The translations under genes and the position numbers were made by a program. The notes beneath the pieces are model-generated. The model was given only the letters and a program-made list of their open reading frames with translations. It searched no databases and had not been told where the DNA came from. DNA of 37,579 nucleotides from Mollicutes bacterium (lineage in GTDB: Bacteria > Bacillota_I > Bacilli_A > RF39 > UBA660): assembly GCA_012837765.1 (NCBI GenBank), contig DUQO01000070.1, positions 1 to 37,579 on the forward strand. The letters run 5' to 3'. Below, piece after piece: positions 1 to 8,967 of this stretch. How positions within the stretch are numbered: the stretch's first letter is position 1; the number at the start of each line of letters is the position of its first letter.

Positions 1-31
1 GGTATTATAAAAATTAAAAATGTAATAGCTT

Positions 32-63
32 AAAAAAACAGATCAAGACTTGCGTCTTGACCT
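32..63 (-). terminator. Rho-independent terminator
   Basis: A 10-bp stem (one G-U pair) lies at 40-49 and 54-63 with a TTGC/GCAA loop. On the minus strand a run of seven T (positions 32-38) follows it closely. It lies about 60 bases past the stop of the first minus-strand gene and probably ends that transcript. Confidence 0.75.
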
Positions 64-124
64 GCGATAAATTTAATTCATTATCATTAGTTTTTGGTCT
101 CACCAACACTATTTGACAAAGAAC

Positions 125-544
125 CTATTTATCTAACATTTTAAGTAAATTGATTTTAAACATATCTCGTTCAGCATTACTCTTAGATATAATTACACCG
201 TTACATGTTGCAAGTTCAGTACGATGACCTTCAGATAAAATGTCTTCTGGTGAGATTGTTACTAATAAAATTACATTTTTGTCTTCATAAACAGTATAAT
301 GTAATTTCATATCACCATGTACTTTAGCAAACATATCATCAGTTGGCAATTTAAGTTCATATGTTTTTGTTTTATCTTTACTATTCATTGATACTAATTT
401 ACCTAAGAACTTACCTTCTCTCAATGATGGATAAAACTCAAAGTTTAACTTTTTGTATGCTAACATGTTGTATTTCTTTACAGATCTTTCGATTTTCTTA
501 TACTCGTTTTCATTTAAGTATTCAAAAACATAATTTTTATTCAT
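125..544 (-). CDS. Hypothetical protein, 139 aa
   Basis: I do not recognise this protein. I chose the ATG at 544 (protein starts MNKNYVFEYL) because a GGGGG Shine-Dalgarno sits eight bases upstream; an in-frame TTG at 559 would place that Shine-Dalgarno inside the gene. The product looks soluble, mixed and Lys/Glu-rich, with no signal peptide and no membrane segment. It has a Cys in a TELATCNGVI stretch and ends in a basic amphipathic segment. It is a single-gene unit: it has its own strong promoter (600-628) and its own terminator (32-63), and is separated from the ABC exporter upstream. That suggests a highly expressed gene of unknown role. Confidence 0.75.
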   Translation of the reverse strand: MNKNYVFEYLNENEYKKIERSVKKYNMLAYKKLNFEFYPSLREGKFLGKLVSMNSKDKTKTYELKLPTDDMFAKVHGDMKLHYTVYEDKNVILLVTISPEDILSEGHRTELATCNGVIISKSNAERDMFKINLLKMLDK

Positions 545-599
545 AAATTCAACCCCCAAACTATAAACAAACTTTATGTATCTTTCTTAAAGTGACCTA

Positions 600-628
600 A
601 TTCTACCACAAATATTCTTTTTTGTCAA
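600..628 (-). promoter_or_regulatory. Sigma-A promoter for the 125-544 gene
   Basis: On the minus strand TTGACA (623-628) is followed after exactly 17 bases by TAGAAT (600-605). This is a near-consensus housekeeping promoter about 55 bases upstream of the ATG at 544. Confidence 0.8.
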
Positions 629-662
629 ATAATATCGATAACTTTTTTTAAAATATCTCTTT

Positions 663-1535
663 TTATTTGTTTTTCATACGTTTAAATCTAATAATATTTA
701 AAATTGAAAATATAACTATACTTAATATAATCATAACAATCATAAAGATTGGAGTTAATTCAAAACTACCTAAATATAAATCTATTCCTTGTAACTTTGA
801 ATACTCTTTTAAAGCTTCAGCATTTGTAAATACTTCCTTTATAGGATGTTCTAAAAAAACTTTTCTAAGTAATGATGCTCCTTGTGAAACAGGAATGATA
901 TTTGATATGAGTTGTATTCCTTTTGGCATTATTCCCATTGGTATGTAAGCTCCTGTTATAAAACCAATCATTGTTCCAACAATGGTACTAAATATACCTA
1001 GACTTTGTTCACTTTTTAAATAAGAAACTATAAATAGCATTAACAAAGATGAAGATATTGTACATAAAATAGTTATTCCTAATACCTTAAGTGCTTGAAC
1101 AATTGTTAATAATACACCACCTGAAGAAACAATGTATATTTCTGCAATGACAATTAAAACAAGTGATAATAGCATAGTAATTATCAAAGTTGAAAATAAA
1201 TATGAGATAAACACTTGTTCCCTTTTAATTGGTGCTACTAAAAAATCATTTATTGAATTATTTTCCCTATCAGCTACAATTCTTCCTAAAGCTCCTAATG
1301 ATAAAGTTACGCTTGAAACAGCTATCAAACCTGCCATAACCCAAGAATTAACTAATGGTTTGATACCTTCTGCTTCACCCACCACCTGCTTAATATTAAG
1401 AACTTGTACGTCTGATAAAAATAGTATATATAACCCTAATATTATGATGACAGATAAAAAGGAGAAAAAGACTGCCGCTTTATCTCTAAAAAATAATAAT
1501 AAGTTTCGTTTTGTTAAACTCATTATATTTTTCAT
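663..1535 (-). CDS. ABC-2 type transporter permease
   Basis: Membrane subunit of a two-component ABC exporter. The 290-residue protein has a basic N-terminus (MKNIMSLTKRNLLLFFRDK), a membrane span at about residues 20-42, a loop with GALGRIVADRENNSINDFLVAP, then five more hydrophobic segments. This is the layout of ABC-2/DrrB-type permeases. The ATG is one base after the stop of the ATPase gene, with GGGAGG Shine-Dalgarno in the ATPase 3' end, so the two are translated from one transcript. The family exports drugs, lipids or peptides; the substrate cannot be told from sequence. Transcription probably comes through mutS. Confidence 0.85.
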   Translation of the reverse strand: MKNIMSLTKRNLLLFFRDKAAVFFSFLSVIIILGLYILFLSDVQVLNIKQVVGEAEGIKPLVNSWVMAGLIAVSSVTLSLGALGRIVADRENNSINDFLVAPIKREQVFISYLFSTLIITMLLSLVLIVIAEIYIVSSGGVLLTIVQALKVLGITILCTISSSLLMLFIVSYLKSEQSLGIFSTIVGTMIGFITGAYIPMGIMPKGIQLISNIIPVSQGASLLRKVFLEHPIKEVFTNAEALKEYSKLQGIDLYLGSFELTPIFMIVMIILSIVIFSILNIIRFKRMKNK

Positions 1536-1536
1536 G

Positions 1537-2451
1537 TTAAACCTCCCTTATACCCTTACCAGTAAGGTTTATAAATACACTATCCATATTACCTTCTAGC
1601 ACTTCAAAATTACTTAAGTTGTTTTCTATTTCTTTTAATATTTTTAATGATTCCAAACTGTTTTTAACATATACTTCTACAACATCTACTCTTTTTATAT
1701 ATTCATATTTATTTTTATCTAAATACTTTAGCAACTTATTTTCATCAATAGGTAGTATTTTAAGAACATTAGTAGTATATTTTTCTTTTAATTTCATTGG
1801 TGTTTCATTAACAATTATTTTACCATTATCTATAATTGCAACTTTATCAGCATTACTTGCTTCTTCCATATAATGAGTTGTCAAAAAGATTGTTGTTTTA
1901 TTTCTTTTTTGAATTTCCTCTAACACTTCCCAAACTTTCTTCCTAGTTTGAGGATCTAAACCAGTTGTAGGTTCATCCAAAAACAATATTTTTGGTTCAT
2001 TAATAAGTGCTCTTGCAATATCAACTCTTCTTTTTTGACCACCTGATAATTTGCCATATGGGCGATGCAAGATATCTTGAATACCTATTAAAAGTGCTAT
2101 ATAATCCAAACGTTTATTAAAATCTTCTTCCGAAATATTATAAAAACTAGATCTTGTTTTAATATTTTCTAAAACAGTAAGTAAATTGTCTAAATGAGAA
2201 TTTTGAAACACAACTCCTATACTGTTTCTAATTTCATCATTATCTTTACCTAATTTATAACCATTAATTTCAACATCACCTTTAGTTCTTTCTAAGATTG
2301 TACATAAAATATTGATAGTTGTTGATTTACCAGCTCCATTAGGACCTAAGAAGGCGAAAAAATCGCCTTCTTTAACTGTAAAACTAATATTATTTACGGC
2401 TGTTAAGTTGTCATACTTCTTAGTTAAATTATTAACTTTAATAACATCCAT
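1537..2451 (-). CDS. ABC transporter ATP-binding protein (DrrA-like)
   Basis: Energy-coupling subunit partnered with the permease that follows. It shows Walker A GPNGAGKST, a Q-loop (VVFQNSHLD), the signature LSGGQKRR, Walker B ILFLDEPTTGLD and a switch His (TTHYMEEA). After the nucleotide-binding domain comes a C-terminal domain of roughly 90 residues, typical of DrrA/CcmA-type exporter ATPases. I placed the start at ATG 2451 (MDVIKVNNL) because AAGGAGAG precedes it at correct spacing; a longer reading frame to 2484 would overlap the end of mutS. The gene begins 13 bases after the mutS stop, so it is probably in the same operon. Confidence 0.9.
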   Translation of the reverse strand: MDVIKVNNLTKKYDNLTAVNNISFTVKEGDFFAFLGPNGAGKSTTINILCTILERTKGDVEINGYKLGKDNDEIRNSIGVVFQNSHLDNLLTVLENIKTRSSFYNISEEDFNKRLDYIALLIGIQDILHRPYGKLSGGQKRRVDIARALINEPKILFLDEPTTGLDPQTRKKVWEVLEEIQKRNKTTIFLTTHYMEEASNADKVAIIDNGKIIVNETPMKLKEKYTTNVLKILPIDENKLLKYLDKNKYEYIKRVDVVEVYVKNSLESLKILKEIENNLSNFEVLEGNMDSVFINLTGKGIREV

Positions 2452-2464
2452 TTTTCTCTCCTTA

Positions 2465-5017
2465 TTAGTCATTATCTTTTTCATCTACTTCTTTCTTTAA
2501 ATTATATAGAAAGTTTAAAGCTTCCATTGGGCTAATATCAAGCGGATTAAGTTCCTTGATTTTTTCTATAATATCATTATATTTATCATCTTTTGTCATA
2601 TCAAATTTTAATTTTTCTTGGACAAAGACATTCTTCTTTTCCTTATTTTCATACACATTTAATATTTCATTAGCTCTTTTAATAAGTGAAGTTGGAAGTT
2701 TAGCTAGTTTAGCTACATGAATACCATAACTTTTATCAATTGATCCATCTTTTATTTTATGAAGGAATGTAAGATTTCCGTTTTCTTCATGAGCTGATAC
2801 GTGAATATTTTTAATCTTTAATAAAGTAGATGCTAAATCAACTAATTCATGATAATGAGTTGAAAACAATGTTTTACATTTTACATTATCGTGAATATAT
2901 TCGATAATAGCTTGAGCAAGACTCATTCCATCATATGTTGCTGTACCACGACCTAATTCATCAAATAAAATCAAACTATTAGGTGTTGCATTTTGAAGAG
3001 CATAATTTGCTTCCATCATTTCCACCATAAATGTTGATTCACCACTTACTAAGTCATCACTTGCACCTATTCTTGTGAATATTTTATCAAATATTGGTAG
3101 ACTTGCTTTTTTACATGGTACAAAGCACCCTATTTGAGCCATTATAACAATCATTGCAAGTTGTCTCATATAAGTTGACTTACCTGCCATATTTGGTCCT
3201 GTAATAAGCAGTATTTCTGTTTTATCATCCATTATTACATCATTAGGTACAAATTCCTCACTCATAACATGTTCAACTACTGGATGTCTAGAATCTATTA
3301 CGTTAACATTTCTTTCATCTACAATAGTTGGTCTAACATAATTATATTTTTCAGTACATACAGCAAAAGATGTTAACACATCAATCTCTGATATTGTTTT
3401 TGCAATATGCTGAATATCACCAATATATTTTTTTACAGTATCTCTTATGCTAATAAAAATGTTATATTCAAGTTCTATTATTTTTTCTTCAGCGCCTAAA
3501 ATTAAAGCTTCCTTTTCTTTTAATAAAGGTGTTATATAACGTTCACAATTAGCCAGTGTTTGTTTTCTTTCATAGCCTGCATCTTCTGGTATTAAATGAA
3601 CATTACCTTTTGTTACTTCAATATAATATCCAAACACTTTATTAAAACCAACTTTTAAATTCTTAATACCTGTTCTATTTCTTTCTTCAGCTTCTATTTT
3701 TAAAATAAAATCAGTGCCACCACGCTTGTTTTCTTTTAATTCATCAAGTTCACTATTATATCCTTCTTTTATAAGATATCCTTCTTTTAAACTAAGAGGA
3801 GGATTTTCATAGATGCTTTTTTCTAGCAAGTTATATATTTCATCTAACGTATTTAATTGCTTGTAAAAATTTATTTGCTCTAAAATACGTTTTATATCTG
3901 GTAATACTTTTAATGATTTTTTTAATTGTAATAAATCTTTAGCATTAGCATTTCCATAAGCTATACGACCAGATAAGCGTTCTAAGTCATATACTTGATA
4001 TAATAAACCTTGTAATTCTTCTTTTAAAATAAATTCTTCTAATAAAGTCTCTACTACATCATAACGATTTTCTATTTCAATCTTATTAGTTAGCGGATTT
4101 TCAATCCATCTTTTTAACATTCTACTTCCCATAGCTGTCTTTGTTTTATCAAGTAACCATAACAGGGAATAATTTCTGGTTTGAAGCCTTGTATTTTCTG
4201 TTAATTCTAAATTTCTTTTAGTATATATATCCATCCTTAAAGCTTCTTTATAATCTTTGATATCAACTTTTTGCAAATGATCTAAGCTTCTTTTTTGGGT
4301 ATCTGCTAAATATGTAAGCAAGTGTTTTACTGCTTCAATATATCTAATATCTGTTATTTCTTCATACAAGTGTTTATATTCTTTTAAATCTATTATTTCA
4401 TCATATACTGAAACAACTATTTTAAATTTAGATCTTAATATATCAATAATACTTTTAGAAACATTACCTTTTAATACAACTTCTCTAATACCTATCGATA
4501 CTATTTCAGAGACTAAAGTATTTATATCATGTTCTATCATTAAAACGTTAAATTCACCAGTTGAAATATCTGCATAACTAATAATATAGCAATGATTAAA
4601 ATCCATTACATTCCCAATGTAATTATTATTTTTCTCATCTAAAAGTTCGCCACTCATAACTGTACCTTTAGATATTATTTGTTGTACTTCCCTTTTTACA
4701 ACACCTTTAGCTGTTTTTGGATCTTCTACTTGTTCGCAGATTGCCACTTTATATCCTTTTTCAATCAATTTATCGATATAATTATTAACAGCATGATGTG
4801 GAACTCCACACATTGGAATTCTTTCATCTAAGCCTGCATTCCTACCAGTTAATACAAGTTCTAATTCGTGTGATACTAATTCTGCATCTTCAAAAAACAT
4901 TTCGTAAAAGTCACCTAAACGAAACATTAAGATAACACCTTCATAATTATCCTTAATTTCCATATATTGAGCCATCATAGGAGTCATTTTATTTCTATCT
5001 ACTTCATTTCTTTTCAT
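2465..5017 (-). CDS. mutS: DNA mismatch repair protein MutS
   Basis: Recognises mismatches and small loops and starts mismatch repair. At 850 residues it has the full MutS1 length. The mismatch-wedge Phe-X-Glu motif is F37-Y38-E39 within FRLGDFYEMF. The Walker A is GPNMAGKST at 607-615, the Walker B LILFDELGRGT at 682-692, and the ST-motif region GASDDLVSGESTF is around 651-663. The ATG at 5017 follows AGGTGG. An extended -10 promoter lies only about 20 bases upstream, giving a very short leader. In many Firmicutes mutL follows mutS. Here an ABC exporter follows instead, and mutL is not in the window. Confidence 0.98.
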   Translation of the reverse strand: MKRNEVDRNKMTPMMAQYMEIKDNYEGVILMFRLGDFYEMFFEDAELVSHELELVLTGRNAGLDERIPMCGVPHHAVNNYIDKLIEKGYKVAICEQVEDPKTAKGVVKREVQQIISKGTVMSGELLDEKNNNYIGNVMDFNHCYIISYADISTGEFNVLMIEHDINTLVSEIVSIGIREVVLKGNVSKSIIDILRSKFKIVVSVYDEIIDLKEYKHLYEEITDIRYIEAVKHLLTYLADTQKRSLDHLQKVDIKDYKEALRMDIYTKRNLELTENTRLQTRNYSLLWLLDKTKTAMGSRMLKRWIENPLTNKIEIENRYDVVETLLEEFILKEELQGLLYQVYDLERLSGRIAYGNANAKDLLQLKKSLKVLPDIKRILEQINFYKQLNTLDEIYNLLEKSIYENPPLSLKEGYLIKEGYNSELDELKENKRGGTDFILKIEAEERNRTGIKNLKVGFNKVFGYYIEVTKGNVHLIPEDAGYERKQTLANCERYITPLLKEKEALILGAEEKIIELEYNIFISIRDTVKKYIGDIQHIAKTISEIDVLTSFAVCTEKYNYVRPTIVDERNVNVIDSRHPVVEHVMSEEFVPNDVIMDDKTEILLITGPNMAGKSTYMRQLAMIVIMAQIGCFVPCKKASLPIFDKIFTRIGASDDLVSGESTFMVEMMEANYALQNATPNSLILFDELGRGTATYDGMSLAQAIIEYIHDNVKCKTLFSTHYHELVDLASTLLKIKNIHVSAHEENGNLTFLHKIKDGSIDKSYGIHVAKLAKLPTSLIKRANEILNVYENKEKKNVFVQEKLKFDMTKDDKYNDIIEKIKELNPLDISPMEALNFLYNLKKEVDEKDND

Positions 5018-5033
5018 GTTACCACCTACAAAA

Positions 5034-5062
5034 ATTATAACATGTATATTTTAAGATGTAAA
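5034..5062 (-). promoter_or_regulatory. Sigma-A promoter for mutS
   Basis: On the minus strand TTTACA (5057-5062), a 17-base spacer ending in TGT, and TATAAT (5034-5039) form an extended -10 promoter. The predicted transcript start is only about 10-15 bases before the mutS ATG. Confidence 0.7.
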
Positions 5063-5130
5063 TTAAGTTTACGGTTATATTCTGCACAAAATATAAGCCT
5101 GTTTAGATTTCTTTTAAAAAGTTATACATA

Positions 5131-5162
5131 TAAAAACATTTAGATTTTGCTAAATGTTTTTA
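5131..5162 (-). terminator. Terminator hairpin
   Basis: A perfect 13-bp inverted repeat (5131-5143 and 5150-5162) with a six-base loop. The A/T-rich ends give a T-run on either strand. It lies ten bases past the stop of the 5172-5378 gene and upstream of the mutS promoter, so it most likely ends the minus-strand transcript from above. Confidence 0.75.
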
Positions 5163-5171
5163 ATACAATTA

Positions 5172-5378
5172 TTATCTGTGTCTTCTTTGCCTATTTGGCA
5201 CATACACTTTTACATCCATATCATTATTTTTTTCTCTATAATATAATTCTTTTAAATGACCTCTATAGTAGTTTACTGATGATAACCTTCTTCCATCTTC
5301 AGTATAAAGTTCTTTTTTATCTAAATCTTTCATCTTTTCAGTTCTAATTATATCTTTAACAGGTTTTAAGTTACTCAT
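5172..5378 (-). CDS. Small hypothetical protein, 68 aa
   Basis: I do not recognise the family. The ATG at 5378 has a clear AAGGGAG Shine-Dalgarno. The product is highly charged and soluble, with a Lys/Asp-rich first half, a YYRGHLKELYYREK segment and a strongly basic C-terminus (VPNRQRRHR). It lies 31 bases after the kinase-like gene with no terminator between, so the two are probably co-transcribed. A terminator (5131-5162) follows directly. The basic tail could contact nucleic acid, but that is only a guess. Confidence 0.65.
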   Translation of the reverse strand: MSNLKPVKDIIRTEKMKDLDKKELYTEDGRRLSSVNYYRGHLKELYYREKNNDMDVKVYVPNRQRRHR

Positions 5379-5409
5379 TTTTTCGCTCCCTTCTAAACTA
5401 CACTGCTTT

Positions 5410-6300
5410 TTATCGTTTTATCTTAACAAAATCAGATACAAGATTTTTTAAAACGTCATATTCAAGATAGTCGTATTTTCTTATATATTTGATATATTCC
5501 TTACTTAAATTTTTTCTTTCAAGTGAATGCTCAACATAATCAATATCTTCTTCATATTCTCCATCAAGTATCTCATCAAACATAATATCTAGAAATAGAA
5601 AATAAAATTCAGCATAGGCTTTAACTTTTAAATTGTCATTAGGTTCTCGAGTATAGATAGTTGATCTACCTTCTAAATCAATAAATTCTACATTACCCTT
5701 AATATTGACTAAAATATTGCTATGGTCATATATATTTTTACTTCTATTTCCAAAATCTATTGGATAAATATTGTTGTCACATAATTCTTTTAGATTTTCC
5801 AAAACTTTTTTCAAAATATTTAATCGTGATTTTAAAGGCAAGATGGCAATATTGTGTATGTCAAAATGTCCCTTGTGTTCTTTTAAAATTACGCCACCAA
5901 ATCTGTTATCTATATAGATTGCTCCTAAAGGAAGGGTTGTATTTTTTACCATTGGTTGTCTTTTTACAGCTTCGTTAACATAATCAACTGAATATACTTT
6001 TTTAACGCCATCACGGTCAATATAAAAAGGATTTAAAGTGACTTTTTTCTCAATATTCATCTTTATATTAGCATCTTCTTTTACCCTTTTTACACCATCT
6101 TCATCTATTTCATATATCTTTAAAGGAACGCGGACTAATTTTTCTCTTTCATGAGGGCTAAGTTTATAATATATTTTATACAACAAACCTTTTTCTGCTC
6201 TATATATTTTCCCTTCTTTTCCCTGTCCAATCTTTTTCTTTGTTTTTACTAATTGTTCTAATTCTTCTTGTGATAAAAATACTTCTAATTTTTTATTCAT
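5410..6300 (-). CDS. Protein kinase-fold protein, degenerate
   Basis: About 296 residues with kinase-like signs. There is a glycine-rich loop (IGQGKEGKIYR), a Lys a few residues on (LLYKIYY) that fits the ATP-binding lysine, and a catalytic-loop-like NIYDHSNILVNIKG followed by EFIDLEG, which resembles the xDFG/xDLE metal-binding motif of kinases and aminoglycoside-phosphotransferase-like proteins. The usual HxD is not intact: Asp is only three residues before the conserved Asn. It may therefore be a divergent or inactive kinase. Neither possible start (ATG 6300 or ATG 6318) has a strong Shine-Dalgarno; I prefer 6300 (MNKKLEVFL). It is probably co-transcribed with the small gene downstream. 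Substrate unknown. Confidence 0.65.
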   Translation of the reverse strand: MNKKLEVFLSQEELEQLVKTKKKIGQGKEGKIYRAEKGLLYKIYYKLSPHEREKLVRVPLKIYEIDEDGVKRVKEDANIKMNIEKKVTLNPFYIDRDGVKKVYSVDYVNEAVKRQPMVKNTTLPLGAIYIDNRFGGVILKEHKGHFDIHNIAILPLKSRLNILKKVLENLKELCDNNIYPIDFGNRSKNIYDHSNILVNIKGNVEFIDLEGRSTIYTREPNDNLKVKAYAEFYFLFLDIMFDEILDGEYEEDIDYVEHSLERKNLSKEYIKYIRKYDYLEYDVLKNLVSDFVKIKR

Positions 6301-6406
6301 TATTATCCAATACCCCATTCACACTATATAAAACAATCAAAAATTACATAATTAAATTTTTAATATAGCTATTATACCAAAAATTTGGAAAAATGCACGA
6401 AAATAT

Positions 6407-7417
6407 TTACATTTCCCTTAAATAGTTTAGGGCATCATAAAAGGTTGAGACACCTATTATCTTAATTTTATGATTAAATTTTTCAGCTACTTTGATAGCT
6501 TCTTCATAATTTGATCCTGTTGGTACTAAAAATATATCTGCCTTAGATTTAATAGCTCCTTTTACTTTATATTCTATACCACTTATTTCACCAACATTAC
6601 CATCGACATCAATCGTTCCTGTCCCAACAATAGTAAATCCTTTTGTCAAATCTTCATCTATCAACTTGTTATAGATTGCTAAAGTCATCATCAGTCCTCC
6701 ACTAGGTCCTGACTCTGTTTCTTTAAAATGAAATTCAATATCTGGTTCCGTTTCTAAATCATATTTTGAAATTGCTATAATACCTGTTACTTTTTCATTT
6801 TTATACGAAAACACTTTAGCAGTTCTTTTTGTTTTGTTACCTTTTTTATCAATTACTGTAATATTTAAATTATCTCCTATTGAAGCCTTAGATACGACAT
6901 CAATATAATCTTTCATTGATGAAACTTTTGTTCCTTCAATATCAATTAACTCATCCCCTATTTGTAATGTTGTATCTGCTTGTTCATCTATATAAACAAC
7001 ATAATAATGTTGTTCTTTGATCTCTATCTTTTTTTGAGCTTCTCTATATGCTACAATTGTTGCATTTGCATTAGCTTCTTCTAATAATAACTTGTTTCGA
7101 TAAATAACATCTTCATATGTTTCGTTATTCAAAACATAATCACCTTTATCAACTAAATCCCAATTTGGTATTACATAAGATAATAAATAAGTTAAAACAT
7201 TACCCTTCATTTCAGTTACATAACTTAAATTTATACTACCTTTCTTTTGATGTTCATTTTCAATTTCAACTTTATCCGATATGTCGATTAAACCACCAGG
7301 TGTATGAATATAATATGGTAGCGGGATTGTTAAAATCAAATAAAAAGAAATAAGAAAGATAATAAATTTGTAATTTTCTTTAATTGTTAATTTAATTTTT
7401 TCGTAAAATCGTTTCAT
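6407..7417 (-). CDS. ylbL: PDZ-domain Lon-like serine protease (YlbL/SepM family)
   Basis: Membrane-anchored protease acting outside the cell. Domains in order: a cytoplasmic basic start, one membrane span at residues about 17-36, a central PDZ domain (about 145-205, LQIGDELIDIEGTKV), and a C-terminal Lon-type proteolytic domain. The catalytic Ser-Lys pair is visible as S239 in ETESGPSGGLMM and K284 in GIEYKVKGA. Length (336) fits the family. The ATG at 7417 has GGGGATT upstream. In Bacillus ylbL is near ylbJ; here the two are neighbours but divergent, which supports both calls. Confidence 0.9.
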   Translation of the reverse strand: MKRFYEKIKLTIKENYKFIIFLISFYLILTIPLPYYIHTPGGLIDISDKVEIENEHQKKGSINLSYVTEMKGNVLTYLLSYVIPNWDLVDKGDYVLNNETYEDVIYRNKLLLEEANANATIVAYREAQKKIEIKEQHYYVVYIDEQADTTLQIGDELIDIEGTKVSSMKDYIDVVSKASIGDNLNITVIDKKGNKTKRTAKVFSYKNEKVTGIIAISKYDLETEPDIEFHFKETESGPSGGLMMTLAIYNKLIDEDLTKGFTIVGTGTIDVDGNVGEISGIEYKVKGAIKSKADIFLVPTGSNYEEAIKVAEKFNHKIKIIGVSTFYDALNYLREM

Positions 7418-7465
7418 ATATGAATCCCCATCTCTATTATAATTATAACAAATAAAGGAGCATTT

Positions 7466-8440
7466 ATGAAGAAAAAAACAATAACAGCTGTAATTGTACT
7501 AATCATTTTAATTATTGGAATTGAAGTATTGTTAAAGTCTAATTATGTTATGCAATCAATTAGTTTCTCATTAAAATTATGGCAAGAAAACATCTTTCCT
7601 TCTTTGTTTCCTTTTTTCGTTGTTTCTAATTTACTTATAAATTGTGGCTTTGCAAGTTTTTTAGGTGAACTTTTAAGTCCTTATATGTATCATTTGTTCA
7701 AAATAAAAGGTGAAGCATCATTTGTATTAGTAATGAGTTTGTTAAGCGGTTTTCCAAGTAGTGCTAAATATACAAGAGAATTATATGATAAGGGCTTAAT
7801 AAATGAACATGAAGCATCTAAAATACTTACATTTACCCATTTTTCTAATCCCCTTTTTATTCTTGGAACAATATCAATTATGTTTTTAAATAATGAAGAA
7901 ATTGGATTACTTATTATGTTATGTCATTATATACCTAATATTATTATTGGGTTATTATTTAGAAATTATTATGTTAGTCAAAAAAGCGAATCTAAGGTTT
8001 CATTAAAACGCGCTTTTAATTTGATGCATTCTAAACGCTTAGAATCTGAAAAAAGCTTTGGTTTAATGGTAAGTAATGCCCTAATGAATTCTATCAATAC
8101 TCTTCTTTTAGTACTAGGGGTTATAGCAATGTTTTTAATTATTACAACTATTATAAATCAAAACATTACTTTAAGTTTGTATAACCAAAGTGTTTTAAAC
8201 GGTACTTTAGAAATGACTCAAGGCCTTAAATATGTTAGTATGCTTGCCATTCCATTAAAAAATAAAGCTGTTTTGTCGATCATGTTTATTTCTTTCGGAG
8301 GTTTTAGTGTTCATATGCAAACGATTGGCTTGATTAGTGACACTAAAATTAAATATCTTCCCTTTTTAATAGCTAGAATTTTACATGCATCTATCTCAGC
8401 TTTATTATTATATTTCTTATTTGATTATTGGTTTATGTAA
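7466..8440 (+). CDS. ylbJ: Sporulation integral membrane protein YlbJ
   Basis: A 324-residue polytopic membrane protein with nucleoside-recognition/Gate-type features. It carries the family stretch SLFPFFVVSNLLI, then SLLSGFPSSAKYTRELYD and HFSNPLFILGTI. In Bacillus ylbJ is made in the mother cell under sigma-E and is needed for normal spore-coat or cortex formation and heat resistance; its exact substrate is not known. The ATG at 7466 follows AAAGGAG. I could not find a convincing sigma-E promoter in the short divergent gap. Its stop codon abuts the stop of the convergent pilin gene with no base between them. Confidence 0.88.
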   Translation: MKKKTITAVIVLIILIIGIEVLLKSNYVMQSISFSLKLWQENIFPSLFPFFVVSNLLINCGFASFLGELLSPYMYHLFKIKGEASFVLVMSLLSGFPSSAKYTRELYDKGLINEHEASKILTFTHFSNPLFILGTISIMFLNNEEIGLLIMLCHYIPNIIIGLLFRNYYVSQKSESKVSLKRAFNLMHSKRLESEKSFGLMVSNALMNSINTLLLVLGVIAMFLIITTIINQNITLSLYNQSVLNGTLEMTQGLKYVSMLAIPLKNKAVLSIMFISFGGFSVHMQTIGLISDTKIKYLPFLIARILHASISALLLYFLFDYWFM

Positions 8441-8950
8441 TTACGGAAGTGGTGGTAAATCACCTGTATTTCTACTATCATATTGATATACAATGTTGAT
8501 ATCACTTTTTATACCTAACGATTCATTTTCAATTGGAACAAAAATTCGTAAAATTGAATCGTTTTTGTCTTCGGGCGAACTAACTTTAGTTGTATCAAAT
8601 AAAATTGATCCTGATAAGGTAAAATCTTCTGGAAGTTTATCTGATATTCCACCATATTGAATGGTTCTACTACTAGTATCAACTTTAAATCTTCTTGTTG
8701 TTAAATCTTTAAAAGTTATGTCGTAACAATTTGTCCCACATGAATCATAACGATAAAATTCACGATGAACTAAATCTTCTTGAACAGAATTGGTGATACT
8801 TCCTTTCAAAATAGTAATGTTTACATTGCTTTGATAAAAACTTATTTTATCTAGTAAATCTAAAACCGATTTAAACATTCCTACTGCTACTAATGAAATA
8901 ATTACAAAACTAACTATTAATTCAATAGTCGACATACCTTTATTATTCAC
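8441..8950 (-). CDS. Type IV pilin-like protein (pseudopilin) 2
   Basis: It has a short basic leader ending in Gly, NNKG, then MSTIELIVSFVIISLVAVG: the prepilin peptidase site with Glu at mature position 5 and a 20-residue hydrophobic helix. The rest is a globular domain with a possible disulfide loop (YDSCGTNCYD). The start is GTG at 8950, fixed by a strong GAGGAGG eight bases upstream. It follows the other pilin gene by 17 bases and is clearly in one operon. The pilus type is unknown: it could belong to a competence pseudopilus or a surface pilus. Confidence 0.85.
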   Translation of the reverse strand: MNNKGMSTIELIVSFVIISLVAVGMFKSVLDLLDKISFYQSNVNITILKGSITNSVQEDLVHREFYRYDSCGTNCYDITFKDLTTRRFKVDTSSRTIQYGGISDKLPEDFTLSGSILFDTTKVSSPEDKNDSILRIFVPIENESLGIKSDINIVYQYDSRNTGDLPPLP

Positions 8951-8967
8951 AAATACACCTCCTCGAT

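Noticed and set aside
6301-6406. Small gene or RNA between ylbL and the kinase-like gene
   Set aside because: Only AT-rich sequence without a ribosome site, hairpin or reading frame that I can support.
7117-7353. Plus-strand frame with ATG inside ylbL
   Set aside because: Fully antisense to a conserved protease gene, no ribosome site, composition like reverse-complement of membrane and linker codons.
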